From Gammaproteobacteria bacterium (lineage in GTDB: Bacteria; Pseudomonadota; Gammaproteobacteria; Pseudomonadales; Azotimanducaceae), in assembly GCA_027297435.1 (NCBI GenBank), contig JAPUIA010000044.1:1-64000 (forward strand): 64,000 nucleotides of DNA, given 5' to 3'. Below the pieces are notes generated by a model, which saw only the letters and a program-made list of their open reading frames with translations, made no database searches and was not told where the DNA came from. A program made the translations under genes and the position numbers. Each line of letters starts with the position of its first letter. Position 1 is the stretch's first letter. Of the stretch, positions 1-9,768 are shown one piece after another.

Positions 1-9
1 CTGGAACGC

Positions 10-624
10 ATGCCGGAAGACCACGTCTATCAAGCGTACGGCATTTACCTGCTGCGGTCGCAACATCGGCTGATTCGGCGTTTGAAGAAACGCTATCGGC
101 CGTCGGTACACGGCCACAAGACCTGGAACGCAAGTTTTCTACTGATGGACTATCTCGACCATAAGCCCATCGCCAAGGGTACCAAGGTGCTGGAGATCGG
201 CTGTGGGTGGGGGCCGGCATCCGTATATTGCGCAAGGCGATTCAAAGCCAAAGTCACCGGCCTCGACATCGATCGCGACGTGTTTCCGTTCCTCGACGTG
301 CTGGCCGAACTCAACGGCGTAAAAGTCAAACGCTTGGTCAGTAAGTTCGAGAATCTCAAGAGCAAACAACTTGCCGACTACCACACGATCGTTGGCTCCG
401 ACGTGTGTTTTTGGGACAGCATGGTCAAACCGCTGTATCAGCTCATCAACCGGGCCATGAAGGCCGGTACTCAGAGGATCATCGTCACCGACCCTGGGCG
501 CCCGACGTTTTACGAGCTGGCGGACATGTGTTCCAAGAAATTCAAGGTCAAGTTGGTGGAGTGGTATGCGGTGGAACCTGAGCGATTTGAAGGCGAGATC
601 GTAGAAATTACACGCAGAAAATGA
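10..624 (+). CDS. class I SAM-dependent methyltransferase
   Basis: Motif I VLEIGCGWGPASVYCARRF followed by VTGLDID; full ORF. Confidence 0.8.
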   Translation: MPEDHVYQAYGIYLLRSQHRLIRRLKKRYRPSVHGHKTWNASFLLMDYLDHKPIAKGTKVLEIGCGWGPASVYCARRFKAKVTGLDIDRDVFPFLDVLAELNGVKVKRLVSKFENLKSKQLADYHTIVGSDVCFWDSMVKPLYQLINRAMKAGTQRIIVTDPGRPTFYELADMCSKKFKVKLVEWYAVEPERFEGEIVEITRRK

Positions 625-638
625 ATTATAACAGATAG

Positions 639-1307
639 TTATCCTTTGTTTTGCACGAAGGACTTTAACTGCCCGGCAAGGCTGCTACAGGCCGATGACC
701 TGACACGCGCTATCAGCGGGATGGGTATGATGATAGCCGGCATGTAGCTCGTGCCAATGGCTTCGGAACTGATGCGACCAGCGGTCTTGCCGGTTTTGAC
801 GTCCCAAACCGAGGCTTCGTACGACGAATCGTTCTCCCAGGAGAGGAAGCCGAAACAGCCCGCGGCGCCGGCTGTGACGGTACACGTGAGGGAGCCCGCC
901 GAATCGGTGCGTCGTGTCGAGCCTTCGATCCAGACCAAGTACTTCAGGCCCATCTGATCGAGCCGTGACGCCAACAGCGGCTGGTTGATGAGTTCTGGCA
1001 GGTCACTGGTGTTGATCGGTGCCGTCCGCGGTTCGAACCACGGAAACATGTCGTCCAGAAACTGCTGCTCGTCAATCACGCTGACGCTGTTGTCGCCTCG
1101 GCTCATACCATTGGCTACGCATGAGATGAAGTCCATTTCGGTTTCGCCCGGAGTAGGGCGGGTGCGCCGCCCGAGCACGACGACGGCGTCGCCCGATTCC
1201 ATACCCGTGTCCGCTTCACGTACCTCTTGAATCGTCGATGTCACGCAACCGCTCAAGTGCGCGATCACGAGGCCTACTAACAGAGCCCCGAAGCCCGGTA
1301 AGCGATG
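639..1307 (-). CDS. putative lipoprotein, last gene of the minus-strand cluster
   Basis: Lipobox-like HLSGC after hydrophobic signal segment (start at internal Met MHRLPGF); ORF track 639..1340. Confidence 0.6.
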   Translation of the reverse strand, partial: HRLPGFGALLVGLVIAHLSGCVTSTIQEVREADTGMESGDAVVVLGRRTRPTPGETEMDFISCVANGMSRGDNSVSVIDEQQFLDDMFPWFEPRTAPINTSDLPELINQPLLASRLDQMGLKYLVWIEGSTRRTDSAGSLTCTVTAGAAGCFGFLSWENDSSYEASVWDVKTGKTAGRISSEAIGTSYMPAIIIPIPLIARVRSSACSSLAGQLKSFVQNKG

Positions 1308-1309
1308 CA

Positions 1310-1930
1310 TCAAATTCCTCCCAGTTGGCCAGCCAGCCAATCCTTGACGACGGGTACGGAACGAAACTGTAAACTAAAGAACGCCATTGCGTCGCGGCAG
1401 GCTATCAGCGCGGCCTCCTGCAACGACGTCGATGAAGAGCCGTGGTTCTGCTTGTGCGACTTGCCATAGGCCGTGAGCGGCCACTCTCCAAGTAACACCC
1501 CACGGTTGTCGTACAACTTGAACTGGTAACGGATCCACACCTCGTAGTATTCGCTGCGAGTCTGCTGTGGGGTGGAAAACTGCAATTCCTCGATAGACGG
1601 CACCAGAATCGCCGCAACGTCCTGGTTGTCGCCAACCACCTGATCGACAAAGCGATGTCCGTAAAACATGCCTTCCAACAAGCTCTGGAACATCGGCCGT
1701 TGTGCAGAACCGAGCTCGATCTGCCATTCGCCACGGCCTTCGAGCGTTTCGGTGTGCGTATAGGAACTTAAGTTCTCGTCGATATAGATGCCGATGGGCA
1801 ATGGCACCTTGTCGACGACGGGCACCGGAAAGTCAGTGGGTACGGCAACCTTCGCACCGCCACAACCGGCGAGCAGCAACACCAGCAGCGTTAACCCACG
1901 GATTGACACCAATCTTGCGTCCTTAATCAC
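1310..1930 (-). CDS. putative lipoprotein
   Basis: Signal peptide with lipobox LLLAGCGG. Confidence 0.65.
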   Translation of the reverse strand: MIKDARLVSIRGLTLLVLLLAGCGGAKVAVPTDFPVPVVDKVPLPIGIYIDENLSSYTHTETLEGRGEWQIELGSAQRPMFQSLLEGMFYGHRFVDQVVGDNQDVAAILVPSIEELQFSTPQQTRSEYYEVWIRYQFKLYDNRGVLLGEWPLTAYGKSHKQNHGSSSTSLQEAALIACRDAMAFFSLQFRSVPVVKDWLAGQLGGI

Positions 1931-1963
1931 AGGTGCTTAGACCCACACTTAGACCCACAAAGG

Positions 1964-2956
1964 CTACTGGAATTCCGACAGGCCTACAAAGGTCCCGTCG
2001 TTACGGTACGCGAGTTCTCGCATCAACGCTGCGAAACGGTACACGCGTGCGTTGGGGCGCATCAGATGGACCGGAAAGCCAATCGCGTTGATGCGCACAC
2101 GGCGGCGGCCGGTTTCATCCGCTATGTTGACCCGGTCGATGGCGTCGACGACTTCCTCGATGGAGTTGCCACTGTAATCGTCGCCGAACACATAGATGCC
2201 GATACGTTTGTCCGGCGCGTAGAAGGTGTTGATAGCAGCTTGAATGCCTTCCACCGGGCTCGAGTTGCTGAACGGATGCCAGGTTCTGAGGGTGTCGATA
2301 ATGGCTCGTCGCCGCGCCGGCGTGTCGGGAATCCATCTACCTGCAAAGCTCGAGAACATGTACTCGCCCATGTCGTTCATGACCTGGATACCCTTCACGG
2401 TCGGGTAAATGGCGAGGGTTTCCTGCACTTTTCGCAAAACTTGCGGCCAGGCACCGTTGACCATGCTGCCGGACGTATCGATGACAAAGATGATCCACTC
2501 GCTGTCGACGGCAATACCCCCTACAAGGTCGGTTTGGCGGCGAAAATCACTACCCAATAAACGTTGCATCTCGTCGGTCAGAGATTGTTTGGCGACAGCA
2601 AGTTTCTGGGTTTGGATGGCGTTGTCGTCGTGCTTTTCCGTGGTTGCCAGGAACGCACCGAGAATGCGGGTGAGTTCCTGTTCCAGGCGCGCTAGCGCCA
2701 ACAGGTTGTCGTCGAGCTGGCCTTCGGCCATGGTCACCTGGCGGCGCAGTTCGTTGATCTGCCCTTTGATCTCGAAAAGCGCCAGTTCGCGACTCGCGAC
2801 CTGTCCTTCGTAATTGATGACCGATTTCTCCAGCAGGATCGGCTCCACGGTCTTGGTGATAATGAGCAGCAGGATGATCGCGCCAAACCCGCAGCTGATG
2901 ACGTCCAGAAACGACATGCTGAACTCTTCGATGCCTCGTCGGTTACGCGTTCTCAT
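1964..2956 (-). CDS. VWA-domain protein with N-terminal ExbD/MotB-like TM helix (VWA1)
   Basis: MIDAS motif FVIDTSGSM; N-terminal TM SFLDVISCGFGAIILLLIITK followed by coiled-coil-like segment. Confidence 0.85.
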   Translation of the reverse strand: MRTRNRRGIEEFSMSFLDVISCGFGAIILLLIITKTVEPILLEKSVINYEGQVASRELALFEIKGQINELRRQVTMAEGQLDDNLLALARLEQELTRILGAFLATTEKHDDNAIQTQKLAVAKQSLTDEMQRLLGSDFRRQTDLVGGIAVDSEWIIFVIDTSGSMVNGAWPQVLRKVQETLAIYPTVKGIQVMNDMGEYMFSSFAGRWIPDTPARRRAIIDTLRTWHPFSNSSPVEGIQAAINTFYAPDKRIGIYVFGDDYSGNSIEEVVDAIDRVNIADETGRRRVRINAIGFPVHLMRPNARVYRFAALMRELAYRNDGTFVGLSEFQ

Positions 2957-4042
2957 CTAGGGCCAATCTCGTGAGGGAGCCATATACGCGCCCCCTGTCG
3001 TGCGTGCCAGGTTCCAGTAGGCGGCGGACGCGAGAGGATCGCCTTCCATGGGAAACAGGATGACGTTGATGGGTACCTGGTTCGGCAATTTGGCGAGTGC
3101 GTTGCGGAACAGATCCATGCGACCGCTTCCGGAGATAGTCGCACGCCGCGGGGGACGCGTACCCTGTGTCGGTAGCGAGTCGATGATCAGGTAGACGTTG
3201 TCGGGCAACGGCGTGAGGTTTCTGAGCTTCAACACGAGATTTTCGAGGCTCGTTCCGCCTGCCGGAATGATCTTTTGCAGGCTGGTGATCGCTTGATCGA
3301 GCGATCGGCCATCACCCAGCGGTACCCATTGGTCGTTGCTGTCATCGATGAGCGATGACGCTTGCGTGTTGAACGCGAACACCTGAAACGACGCATCGAG
3401 AGGCAGTTGGGCCGCAAGCCACTCCACCGTGCGCACGGCACGTTGCCACTTGGGAGACAGACGCTGGCGTTCTTCCGACATGTTACGCCGCCGCAGCACG
3501 TTGACGATCGTATCGTCCAACATGCTTCCCGAGATATCGATGGCGATGAGGATGTTCTTACCGCCGACCTTCAGGCCGGTCAGGTATTGTCGATCGCCTT
3601 CGCCGACAAAGCTGCGGACCCGCCCGCCTTCATTCGCTTCGTTCAAAGCTTTCAACCGTTTGAGTTCCACCTCGCGGCTGTCGACGTCGGACTTCAGCTC
3701 GTTGAGGCTTTCTAACTGGGCCAGCGAGACGGCATCGAGCTCGTTGAAATCCTCACGGGTGAGTTCGAGGTCGAGCGTCGTACTGACGAGCTTTCGATCC
3801 GAATCATCTACGCGTTGCAGCAGCTCGTCGATGCGTTCTTTCAGTTCGACCAGATCGCGCTCGCCGTTTTGTACCTGGTAGTCGAGCAACCGAATCTCCG
3901 ACAACAGGTCTTTGTTGACGACCTTCACCGAGTCTTCGATGTCGTGGTTGATGATGAGAAAGATGAGTATCACCGCACCGAAGCCACACGACATGACGTC
4001 CAAGAAGGCCAGCGAAAAGACGTTCATCCGCCGCCGTGCCAC
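2957..4042 (-). CDS. VWA-domain protein with N-terminal ExbD/MotB-like TM helix (VWA2)
   Basis: MIDAS motif IAIDISGSM; N-terminal TM AFLDVMSCGFGAVILIFLII; likely GTG start (VARRRMNVF) directly after upstream stop; ORF track 2957..4162. Confidence 0.83.
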   Translation of the reverse strand: MARRRMNVFSLAFLDVMSCGFGAVILIFLIINHDIEDSVKVVNKDLLSEIRLLDYQVQNGERDLVELKERIDELLQRVDDSDRKLVSTTLDLELTREDFNELDAVSLAQLESLNELKSDVDSREVELKRLKALNEANEGGRVRSFVGEGDRQYLTGLKVGGKNILIAIDISGSMLDDTIVNVLRRRNMSEERQRLSPKWQRAVRTVEWLAAQLPLDASFQVFAFNTQASSLIDDSNDQWVPLGDGRSLDQAITSLQKIIPAGGTSLENLVLKLRNLTPLPDNVYLIIDSLPTQGTRPPRRATISGSGRMDLFRNALAKLPNQVPINVILFPMEGDPLASAAYWNLARTTGGAYMAPSRDWP

Positions 4043-4043
4043 G

Positions 4044-5180
4044 CTATGCCTCCACGACGATGAGCTGGTAGGTCTTGTCGTCTTTGGTGACGACGTCGCC
4101 GAGCTTGCCCTCGCTGGGCAGCCCAAAGGGATTGTTGGCGAGCGGGTAAGCGCGGTTGCCAAGTAGCACGTGCGTGGCTCCCGGCGCCGCCGGCGCTACC
4201 TCGCGAACGACGTGTTCGTATGGCAGTTGCGTGACGAGTCTCAGCTCGCCCTTGGAAAGCATTTCGGCGTGTCGTGCAAAGCCCGTCACGAGTGCGTCCG
4301 CCTCTATCGGCGTTGCCTTGATGTCGAGATCGTCGAGGGCTCCAAGCAAGCCAGGCAACGCAGCGCTGCGCGGACTGACCACTACGCTCGCCGAGCTCGG
4401 CAGCTTCTGTGCCAGCAGGCGAAACCGCTGGCTGAGCTTGCTTTGCAGGGCGGCACGATTGACGTGCGCCCGTCGGACGTGACCGTTGTGCATGATATCG
4501 ATCGTAAAATCGTCCCCGCTGTCACGGCCCCGCGACCAAGCATGTATCTGATCGTAGAGTTGCTGTTCGGTGTCCGCGGCGTGCAGCGGATCGAATCGCG
4601 TGTCTTGAACAAAGCGATCGGCGAGCAATTGGGCCCAGCCGTCGACGCACGACATGAAACCACACCCCGACAACGTCTCTGCCTTGCGCCGTCGTAGCTC
4701 ATCGCCGACGTCGAGTTCCGTCAAACAGGCGAGGTTTTGATGTAGGTCGAGCACCCAGGCGTTGGTGGGCAGCTCGATCGCGCTTGCCATCAGAACTGCC
4801 GTATCGACGAACCCCGCTATGTTCACGCCGGCTTCTTGGGCGATGCCGAGCAGCACGCCCAACTGATCGTTGGTCAGCGTGCCAGGCACCGCAACGACAA
4901 GCTCTTCGGTGACCAACGGTCGCAGTTCCAGCAGGTGTTGATACACGAGGTCCGCGTGATTGGCCGCTTGCTTTCCGGCCACGGGCAAAGGATCGGCATT
5001 CAGTCGCGATAGATACTGTTGGTTGGCTTGTTGCGGAAGCAAGCGGGTCATTTTCAAGGCTTCGTCTCCGAAGCGGTTGCCCGCGTCCGAAACATGAGCG
5101 ACGGCCGGTTGCTGATAGATCGGTGCACCGTTGCGATAGAGCGACAGCTCCGCGTCGTTGAGTTCTAGAAGCAACGTCAC
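4044..5180 (-). CDS. putative actin/Hsp70-fold ATPase-like protein
   Basis: Segments GNRFGDEA and VVAVPGTLTNDQLGVLLGIAQEAGVNIAGFVDTAVLMAS resemble Hsp70/actin-fold motifs; no exact family recognised. Confidence 0.5.
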   Translation of the reverse strand: MTLLLELNDAELSLYRNGAPIYQQPAVAHVSDAGNRFGDEALKMTRLLPQQANQQYLSRLNADPLPVAGKQAANHADLVYQHLLELRPLVTEELVVAVPGTLTNDQLGVLLGIAQEAGVNIAGFVDTAVLMASAIELPTNAWVLDLHQNLACLTELDVGDELRRRKAETLSGCGFMSCVDGWAQLLADRFVQDTRFDPLHAADTEQQLYDQIHAWSRGRDSGDDFTIDIMHNGHVRRAHVNRAALQSKLSQRFRLLAQKLPSSASVVVSPRSAALPGLLGALDDLDIKATPIEADALVTGFARHAEMLSKGELRLVTQLPYEHVVREVAPAAPGATHVLLGNRAYPLANNPFGLPSEGKLGDVVTKDDKTYQLIVVEA

Positions 5181-5980
5181 GAACCCCGAACCTGCAGATG
5201 TCGAAGCAGTCGTTGGTCGCAGTAGGTTTGCGTGTCCAACACCAGGCGTTCCTGGATGAGCTGCAATTGGTGCATCAGGAACATGATGACGATGCTGATC
5301 ACCAAGGCGACGAATGTCGAATTGAACGCCACGCCCAGGCTGGCGGTGACGCCGGAGATGTCACCCTCCACCGCCTTGTATGCCTGTCCGAGCGCCCCGC
5401 TGATACCACGCACCGTACCGATGAAGCCGATGGACGGAATCGCCCACGCGATATAGCGCACCATCGACAGCTCGGTGTCGAGACGGTCCGACTCGGTTTC
5501 ACAAACCGCTCTAACCGCTTCCGAAACGTCTTGCACGTTGCGCGTCGCGGCGAATCTCTGCAGCGCCGACATCAATGCGCGCGGCAGGAGGCAGGCTTGA
5601 GATTCTTCAGGCAGCGCCTGGATGGGTCGCGTGTATTCGCGGGTATCCTCGGGGAGGATGCTTATGCCTTCCGTCACTTTGACGATGTCGCCCTGGAAGA
5701 GGGCGCGCTCACGTATCGCGCTGCGCCCCTTGTAGCCCATCATCGCGATAGCCCAAAGCATGAGGATGAAGCAGCTCTCTTGCTCGTAGTCTTTCAAGAC
5801 GATATACAAGGATTGCTCTTCATCGACGGCTTCTCCGGCAGCCGCTTGCTCGGCCCGAACCTCCAAGATGGCGGTCGCGTTGGGCCTGATCAGGGTGATG
5901 TAGACCAGATGCACGATGATCAGCGCGATCACGAGTGCGGAGATCTGATAGATGAGTTCGAAAGGCAGTTGTCGATTCAA
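5177..5980 (-). CDS. MotA/TolQ/ExbB-family proton channel protein
   Basis: AIPSIGFIGTVRGISGALGQA...ITASLGVAFNSTFVAL-type conserved TM block; stop overlaps next start. Confidence 0.85.
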   Translation of the reverse strand: MNRQLPFELIYQISALVIALIIVHLVYITLIRPNATAILEVRAEQAAAGEAVDEEQSLYIVLKDYEQESCFILMLWAIAMMGYKGRSAIRERALFQGDIVKVTEGISILPEDTREYTRPIQALPEESQACLLPRALMSALQRFAATRNVQDVSEAVRAVCETESDRLDTELSMVRYIAWAIPSIGFIGTVRGISGALGQAYKAVEGDISGVTASLGVAFNSTFVALVISIVIMFLMHQLQLIQERLVLDTQTYCDQRLLRHLQVRGS

Positions 5981-5981
5981 G

Positions 5982-6191
5982 TTAAATATCCACTGGGAAC
6001 GGTACGGCGAAATCTTCTGAGATTTCTTCTGTGGGCAGGAATACGTCCGGCGAGGGTTCCGTTGGTTCGGTGGCCGGCTCCTCCACCTCGACCGCTTCGC
6101 TCGCTTCTGCGGAGCGCCCCTCCGGCACCGATAGGAAAAAACCCAGCAGTAACGCCATCCATACTGTTGTGATTAGAACTAACCTGCGCAT
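5982..6191 (-). CDS. small secreted acidic/Pro-rich protein (69 aa)
   Basis: Signal peptide MRRLVLITTVWMALLLGFFLSVPEGRSAEA then Glu/Pro-rich tail; fits exactly between flanking operon genes. Confidence 0.5.
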   Translation of the reverse strand: MRRLVLITTVWMALLLGFFLSVPEGRSAEASEAVEVEEPATEPTEPSPDVFLPTEEISEDFAVPFPVDI

Positions 6192-6203
6192 CTACACTTC
6201 TCG

Positions 6204-8261
6204 TTATTCTGCAAATCGGGCCAATCTGAAGCCCACGTCGCGTCGGCCGTCGGCGCCGTAGTCGCGAAACGACAATCTGAGATCGGTGGTCGTACCATGC
6301 ATCCAGCTCGAGCCGCTGATGACATGATACTCCCCTTCAACTGGACCAAGCGGACCGGTACCTGCCTCGACCGGGTGCTGGTAGAAGTCGTGAATCCATT
6401 CGGCGACGTTGCCGCCCAAGTCATCGATGCCTTTGCTGTTTGCCGCGAACGTGCCCACCGGTGCGGCGACCATGTGGTTGTCGTTGTAGCCGAAGATGAT
6501 TCGACCGACTAAATGGGCCGCCGCGCGGTCGGCGTAATTGCCGTGTCGATCCGGGGGCGGTAGCGCGCCTCCCCACGGAAAGCGCAGCAGCGATTCGCTG
6601 CCTTCGACATGCCGAGCAGTCCACGCCCACTCCGCTTCGGTTGGCAACCGGTAACCTCTCGCAGTCGGGTTGGTTCCCACGATCTTGCCAAATTCTTCGA
6701 GGTAGAAAGGCTTAAGCCCGTCTTGGCGCGACAACCAATTGCAATAGCGCGCGGCGTCCGCCCAGCTAATATCTGCAACGGGTTGTTCGTCCTTGTTCAA
6801 ACGCTGCTCTTCATAGATACCGGAATCGTGGCCACTAGCGAAGGCTTTGAATTGGGTGTTGGTCACTTCTTGGGTGCCGAGATAGAAAAGTTGCTCGAGT
6901 TCGACGTTGCGTAGCGTCTCGTTAGCCCTACGGCCGGGTTCGCGTCGCGAAGCACCGAGTTGAATGGGGCTTGGATCGAAGAGCTTCAGCGTTTGACCCG
7001 CTGCGGTGGTGATGGTGGGCTGGAGTGCGGCTAGTCGCGCTTCCGCGAGCGTCAAAAGTTTTATCCTGAGCTCTTGGGTGAGACCGTTGCGCGGGGTGAT
7101 CTCGGTAGTATATCCGGCGTAGCCGGCGAGTTTGATCTCCAGGCGGTGGACACGGGTCGGCAGTTCGACGGATTGGTTCGCCGATCCGAGCGCCTTACCG
7201 TCGACGAACAGTTCAGCTTGAGGCGGGTCGGCTTGGATGACCAGCATGCCGGTCAACCGTTCAAGGCTCAGATTGAGCGCGCGGCGTTCCCCCGTCGTCA
7301 GGTTGACACGCGTTTGGCGCGGCGCAAACCCCACCTTGAATATCTGCACGCGGTACGAGCGCCCGGACTGCAGGGCAATATCGACCGGAGACTCGCCTTG
7401 ATATTGACCGTCGATCGTCACCCCGGCTCTAGCCGGGCTCGTCCGTACGCTGAGTAAGCCGTCGGCTTGCTGCAATGCGACGCTGGGCAGCGTGCGTGCC
7501 TCTTCGGCGCCGACGAGTATGCGTTGTCGATGGCTCTTGTGGCCATCGAGCCGCAATTGAATTTCGTGCTCGCCGGCCAATATCTCCACCACTGCGGGTG
7601 TCAGTAACCCGGTAGCAACTTCGTCGACGAGGATTTCGGCGCCGGGCGGCTCGGTTTCGAATGTGATGTCTCCCCAGTTGGGCACCAACGCTTCTGAAAC
7701 TTGTTGGGGGCGATTACGTCCCTCGATGTCAACATCGATTTCTAGCACTTGGTAGCGAGGATGTGCGAACCGAAGATGTCGTGTGCCGGCGTCGATCAAG
7801 GTATCAGCGAGTGGCGTCATGCCCAGTGGGCGGCCGTCAACGGAAACGTAAGCGCCCTCCGGTTCTGAGGTGAGCATTACGACACCCGGCAGTGGGACGA
7901 AATCGAAGGTGAAAGACTGATTGCGCGCACTGGCGATATCGACCAACACATCCAGTGGGTAATAGCCATCGGCACCAGCAGTGACCCTGTACTGAGTCTG
8001 CAACATGAGATGCACGCCGCCGAATTCGAAGGCGGGACCGCCGGACACGGTGATCGAGTCAGCGCTGGGCGTGAACGTGAGTTGGACAGACCGCGCGGTG
8101 AATAGAAACAGGAGCAGCAGCACCGCGAGTGCGGCGAGCGTAAACAATGTCCACTGTGCTCGAGAAAATCGAGCCGGCCTTTCGACGACGGTCGTGCGTG
8201 GCTGATAGTGCACCGCTTGGATCGTGTTCGATTCGCTGGGCGGCTGTTCGGTCGCACTCAT
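6204..8261 (-). CDS. membrane-anchored protein with PEGA-like repeats and C-terminal FGE/SUMF1-fold domain
   Basis: TM WTLFTLAALAVLLLLFLF; repeated PPGAEILVD, SPARAGVTIDG, DPPQAELFVDG PEGA-like units; GYRLPTEAEWAWTAR...LGGNVAEWIHDFY...DVGFRLA; ATGA overlap with upstream gene supports start at 8261. Confidence 0.85.
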   Translation of the reverse strand: MSATEQPPSESNTIQAVHYQPRTTVVERPARFSRAQWTLFTLAALAVLLLLFLFTARSVQLTFTPSADSITVSGGPAFEFGGVHLMLQTQYRVTAGADGYYPLDVLVDIASARNQSFTFDFVPLPGVVMLTSEPEGAYVSVDGRPLGMTPLADTLIDAGTRHLRFAHPRYQVLEIDVDIEGRNRPQQVSEALVPNWGDITFETEPPGAEILVDEVATGLLTPAVVEILAGEHEIQLRLDGHKSHRQRILVGAEEARTLPSVALQQADGLLSVRTSPARAGVTIDGQYQGESPVDIALQSGRSYRVQIFKVGFAPRQTRVNLTTGERRALNLSLERLTGMLVIQADPPQAELFVDGKALGSANQSVELPTRVHRLEIKLAGYAGYTTEITPRNGLTQELRIKLLTLAEARLAALQPTITTAAGQTLKLFDPSPIQLGASRREPGRRANETLRNVELEQLFYLGTQEVTNTQFKAFASGHDSGIYEEQRLNKDEQPVADISWADAARYCNWLSRQDGLKPFYLEEFGKIVGTNPTARGYRLPTEAEWAWTARHVEGSESLLRFPWGGALPPPDRHGNYADRAAAHLVGRIIFGYNDNHMVAAPVGTFAANSKGIDDLGGNVAEWIHDFYQHPVEAGTGPLGPVEGEYHVISGSSWMHGTTTDLRLSFRDYGADGRRDVGFRLARFAE

Positions 8262-9763
8262 CGTTGCAACACCTCTTCGCAGCGAATATCCACCGGTGCC
8301 ATTTCCGGTCTTACCGTAATGTTGGTGCGAACGTCGCGACACCCATCCCGACTGCCTATCAATGTGTAGGCGCCCGGTCTCAAGTTGAGGCGCTTCTCTG
8401 AAAACTTGCCGAGTCGACCAACGTTCGACAGGATGACGTCAGTCGCATTATCCGAGTGCAGTAGCACCGGAACCGGGTTGCCATAAAGTTGCAATAGCTC
8501 GTCCACCTCTTGGACGATGCGAGCCAGCTGCGGACCATGGGGGTCGAGATTCTTGGCTCGGGCCAAAATTTGTTGTGCCTCTCGATAGAGGCGGTCGGAA
8601 GACAAACGTTCCGCGCCCGCGGCGATCTTCGAGAGCGTGTCGAACGATTGCTGTTGGATCTCTGCGCGTGTACGGCCTTGTTTGGCAAATTGGATGTTGG
8701 CGTCCAGCGTCAAAATAGAGTCATAGGCTTTGGCCGCCGCCTGCCACTGTTCCGTCGTTTCATAGCCCGCGGCCCGCAATCGGAACCTTTCGATCTCGAC
8801 GATCACGGTTTGTTCGGCGACCTGCTGCAGACCCCCTAGCGCAACGGCGTTGCCGGGATCGATAGCAAGGGCTCGATTGAAGGCGGTCTTTGCCGACTGA
8901 AACGACTGATCGTCCAGCGCGACAAAACCCTCGGACAAGTACGCCTGCAGGTTTTGTTGCGACCTGCCGTAGCGTGCTTTAGCGATGGCGTCACCAAGAC
9001 CCGGCGTGTCCGCATCCAGTGCCCGAATCTGTTCGTAGGTCGCTACTGCCTCCACCCAGAGGTTCGAAAGTTCCTGATTACGTGCCGTGCGAAATAGCGT
9101 AAGAACTTCGGGTAGCCGCTCAGCGCGTCTCATCGCGTGTGCCAGTTCTGCCTTGTCGGGTTTGACGAGTTCGGCGCGGGCGAGTTCGGCATCAGCAGCT
9201 TTTTGATTACGTGCATTGATGGCATCGATACCAGCGGACAAGCTTGCCGCGTACAGGCGTTCGCCTTCGTCGATCAGGTCGGCAAGAGCTTGGGTGGCCG
9301 CTTGATAACTCGCGATCGCCTTCGTGAAGCGCTCGACCAGAAACGCTTCATCCCCGGTGAGAGCCAATTCTTTCGCCGCGTCGTATGCAGCCTGACCCCA
9401 TGTGCCCACCTGCATGGTGTCTCTAAGTTCCAACTCCAACTCAACGAACCTACCGAGTTCGTCTTGTGCTTCTTGCCGGGCTTGCTCGCGCTGCAAAGCT
9501 TGAAATGGCGGTAGTTCAGCTTCTTTGGGTTGGTGCCGCGGCGTTTCCGTGCCGATGGGGACAATGGTCGCCGGAACCGCGTCTACCGGCGAGACGAGGT
9601 CGGGGGCAATCACGAACAAGGCATACAGGAGCACCCCGACGACTAGGGTGGCCAACCCAGGCAGCAACCAACCCGGTCTCGGCTTTGAAGGTTCGCTTGC
9701 TGGTTCTGCACTATGGCTCAGGCGAACCGCTTTCGGCTTGATGATGCCCGGATCTTCAGACAT
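8258..9763 (-). CDS. single-pass membrane protein with TPR-like helical repeats
   Basis: TM WLLPGLATLVVGVLLYALFVIA; TPR-like ALDDQSFQSAKTAFNRALAIDPGNAVAL. Confidence 0.7.
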   Translation of the reverse strand: MSEDPGIIKPKAVRLSHSAEPASEPSKPRPGWLLPGLATLVVGVLLYALFVIAPDLVSPVDAVPATIVPIGTETPRHQPKEAELPPFQALQREQARQEAQDELGRFVELELELRDTMQVGTWGQAAYDAAKELALTGDEAFLVERFTKAIASYQAATQALADLIDEGERLYAASLSAGIDAINARNQKAADAELARAELVKPDKAELAHAMRRAERLPEVLTLFRTARNQELSNLWVEAVATYEQIRALDADTPGLGDAIAKARYGRSQQNLQAYLSEGFVALDDQSFQSAKTAFNRALAIDPGNAVALGGLQQVAEQTVIVEIERFRLRAAGYETTEQWQAAAKAYDSILTLDANIQFAKQGRTRAEIQQQSFDTLSKIAAGAERLSSDRLYREAQQILARAKNLDPHGPQLARIVQEVDELLQLYGNPVPVLLHSDNATDVILSNVGRLGKFSEKRLNLRPGAYTLIGSRDGCRDVRTNITVRPEMAPVDIRCEEVLQR

Positions 9764-9768
9764 TGGAT

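Noticed and set aside
5198-6172. 324-aa plus-strand ORF opposite the ExbB-like gene
   Set aside because: Antisense shadow of a clear MotA/TolQ/ExbB protein; His/Arg-rich low-quality translation typical of GC-rich antisense frames
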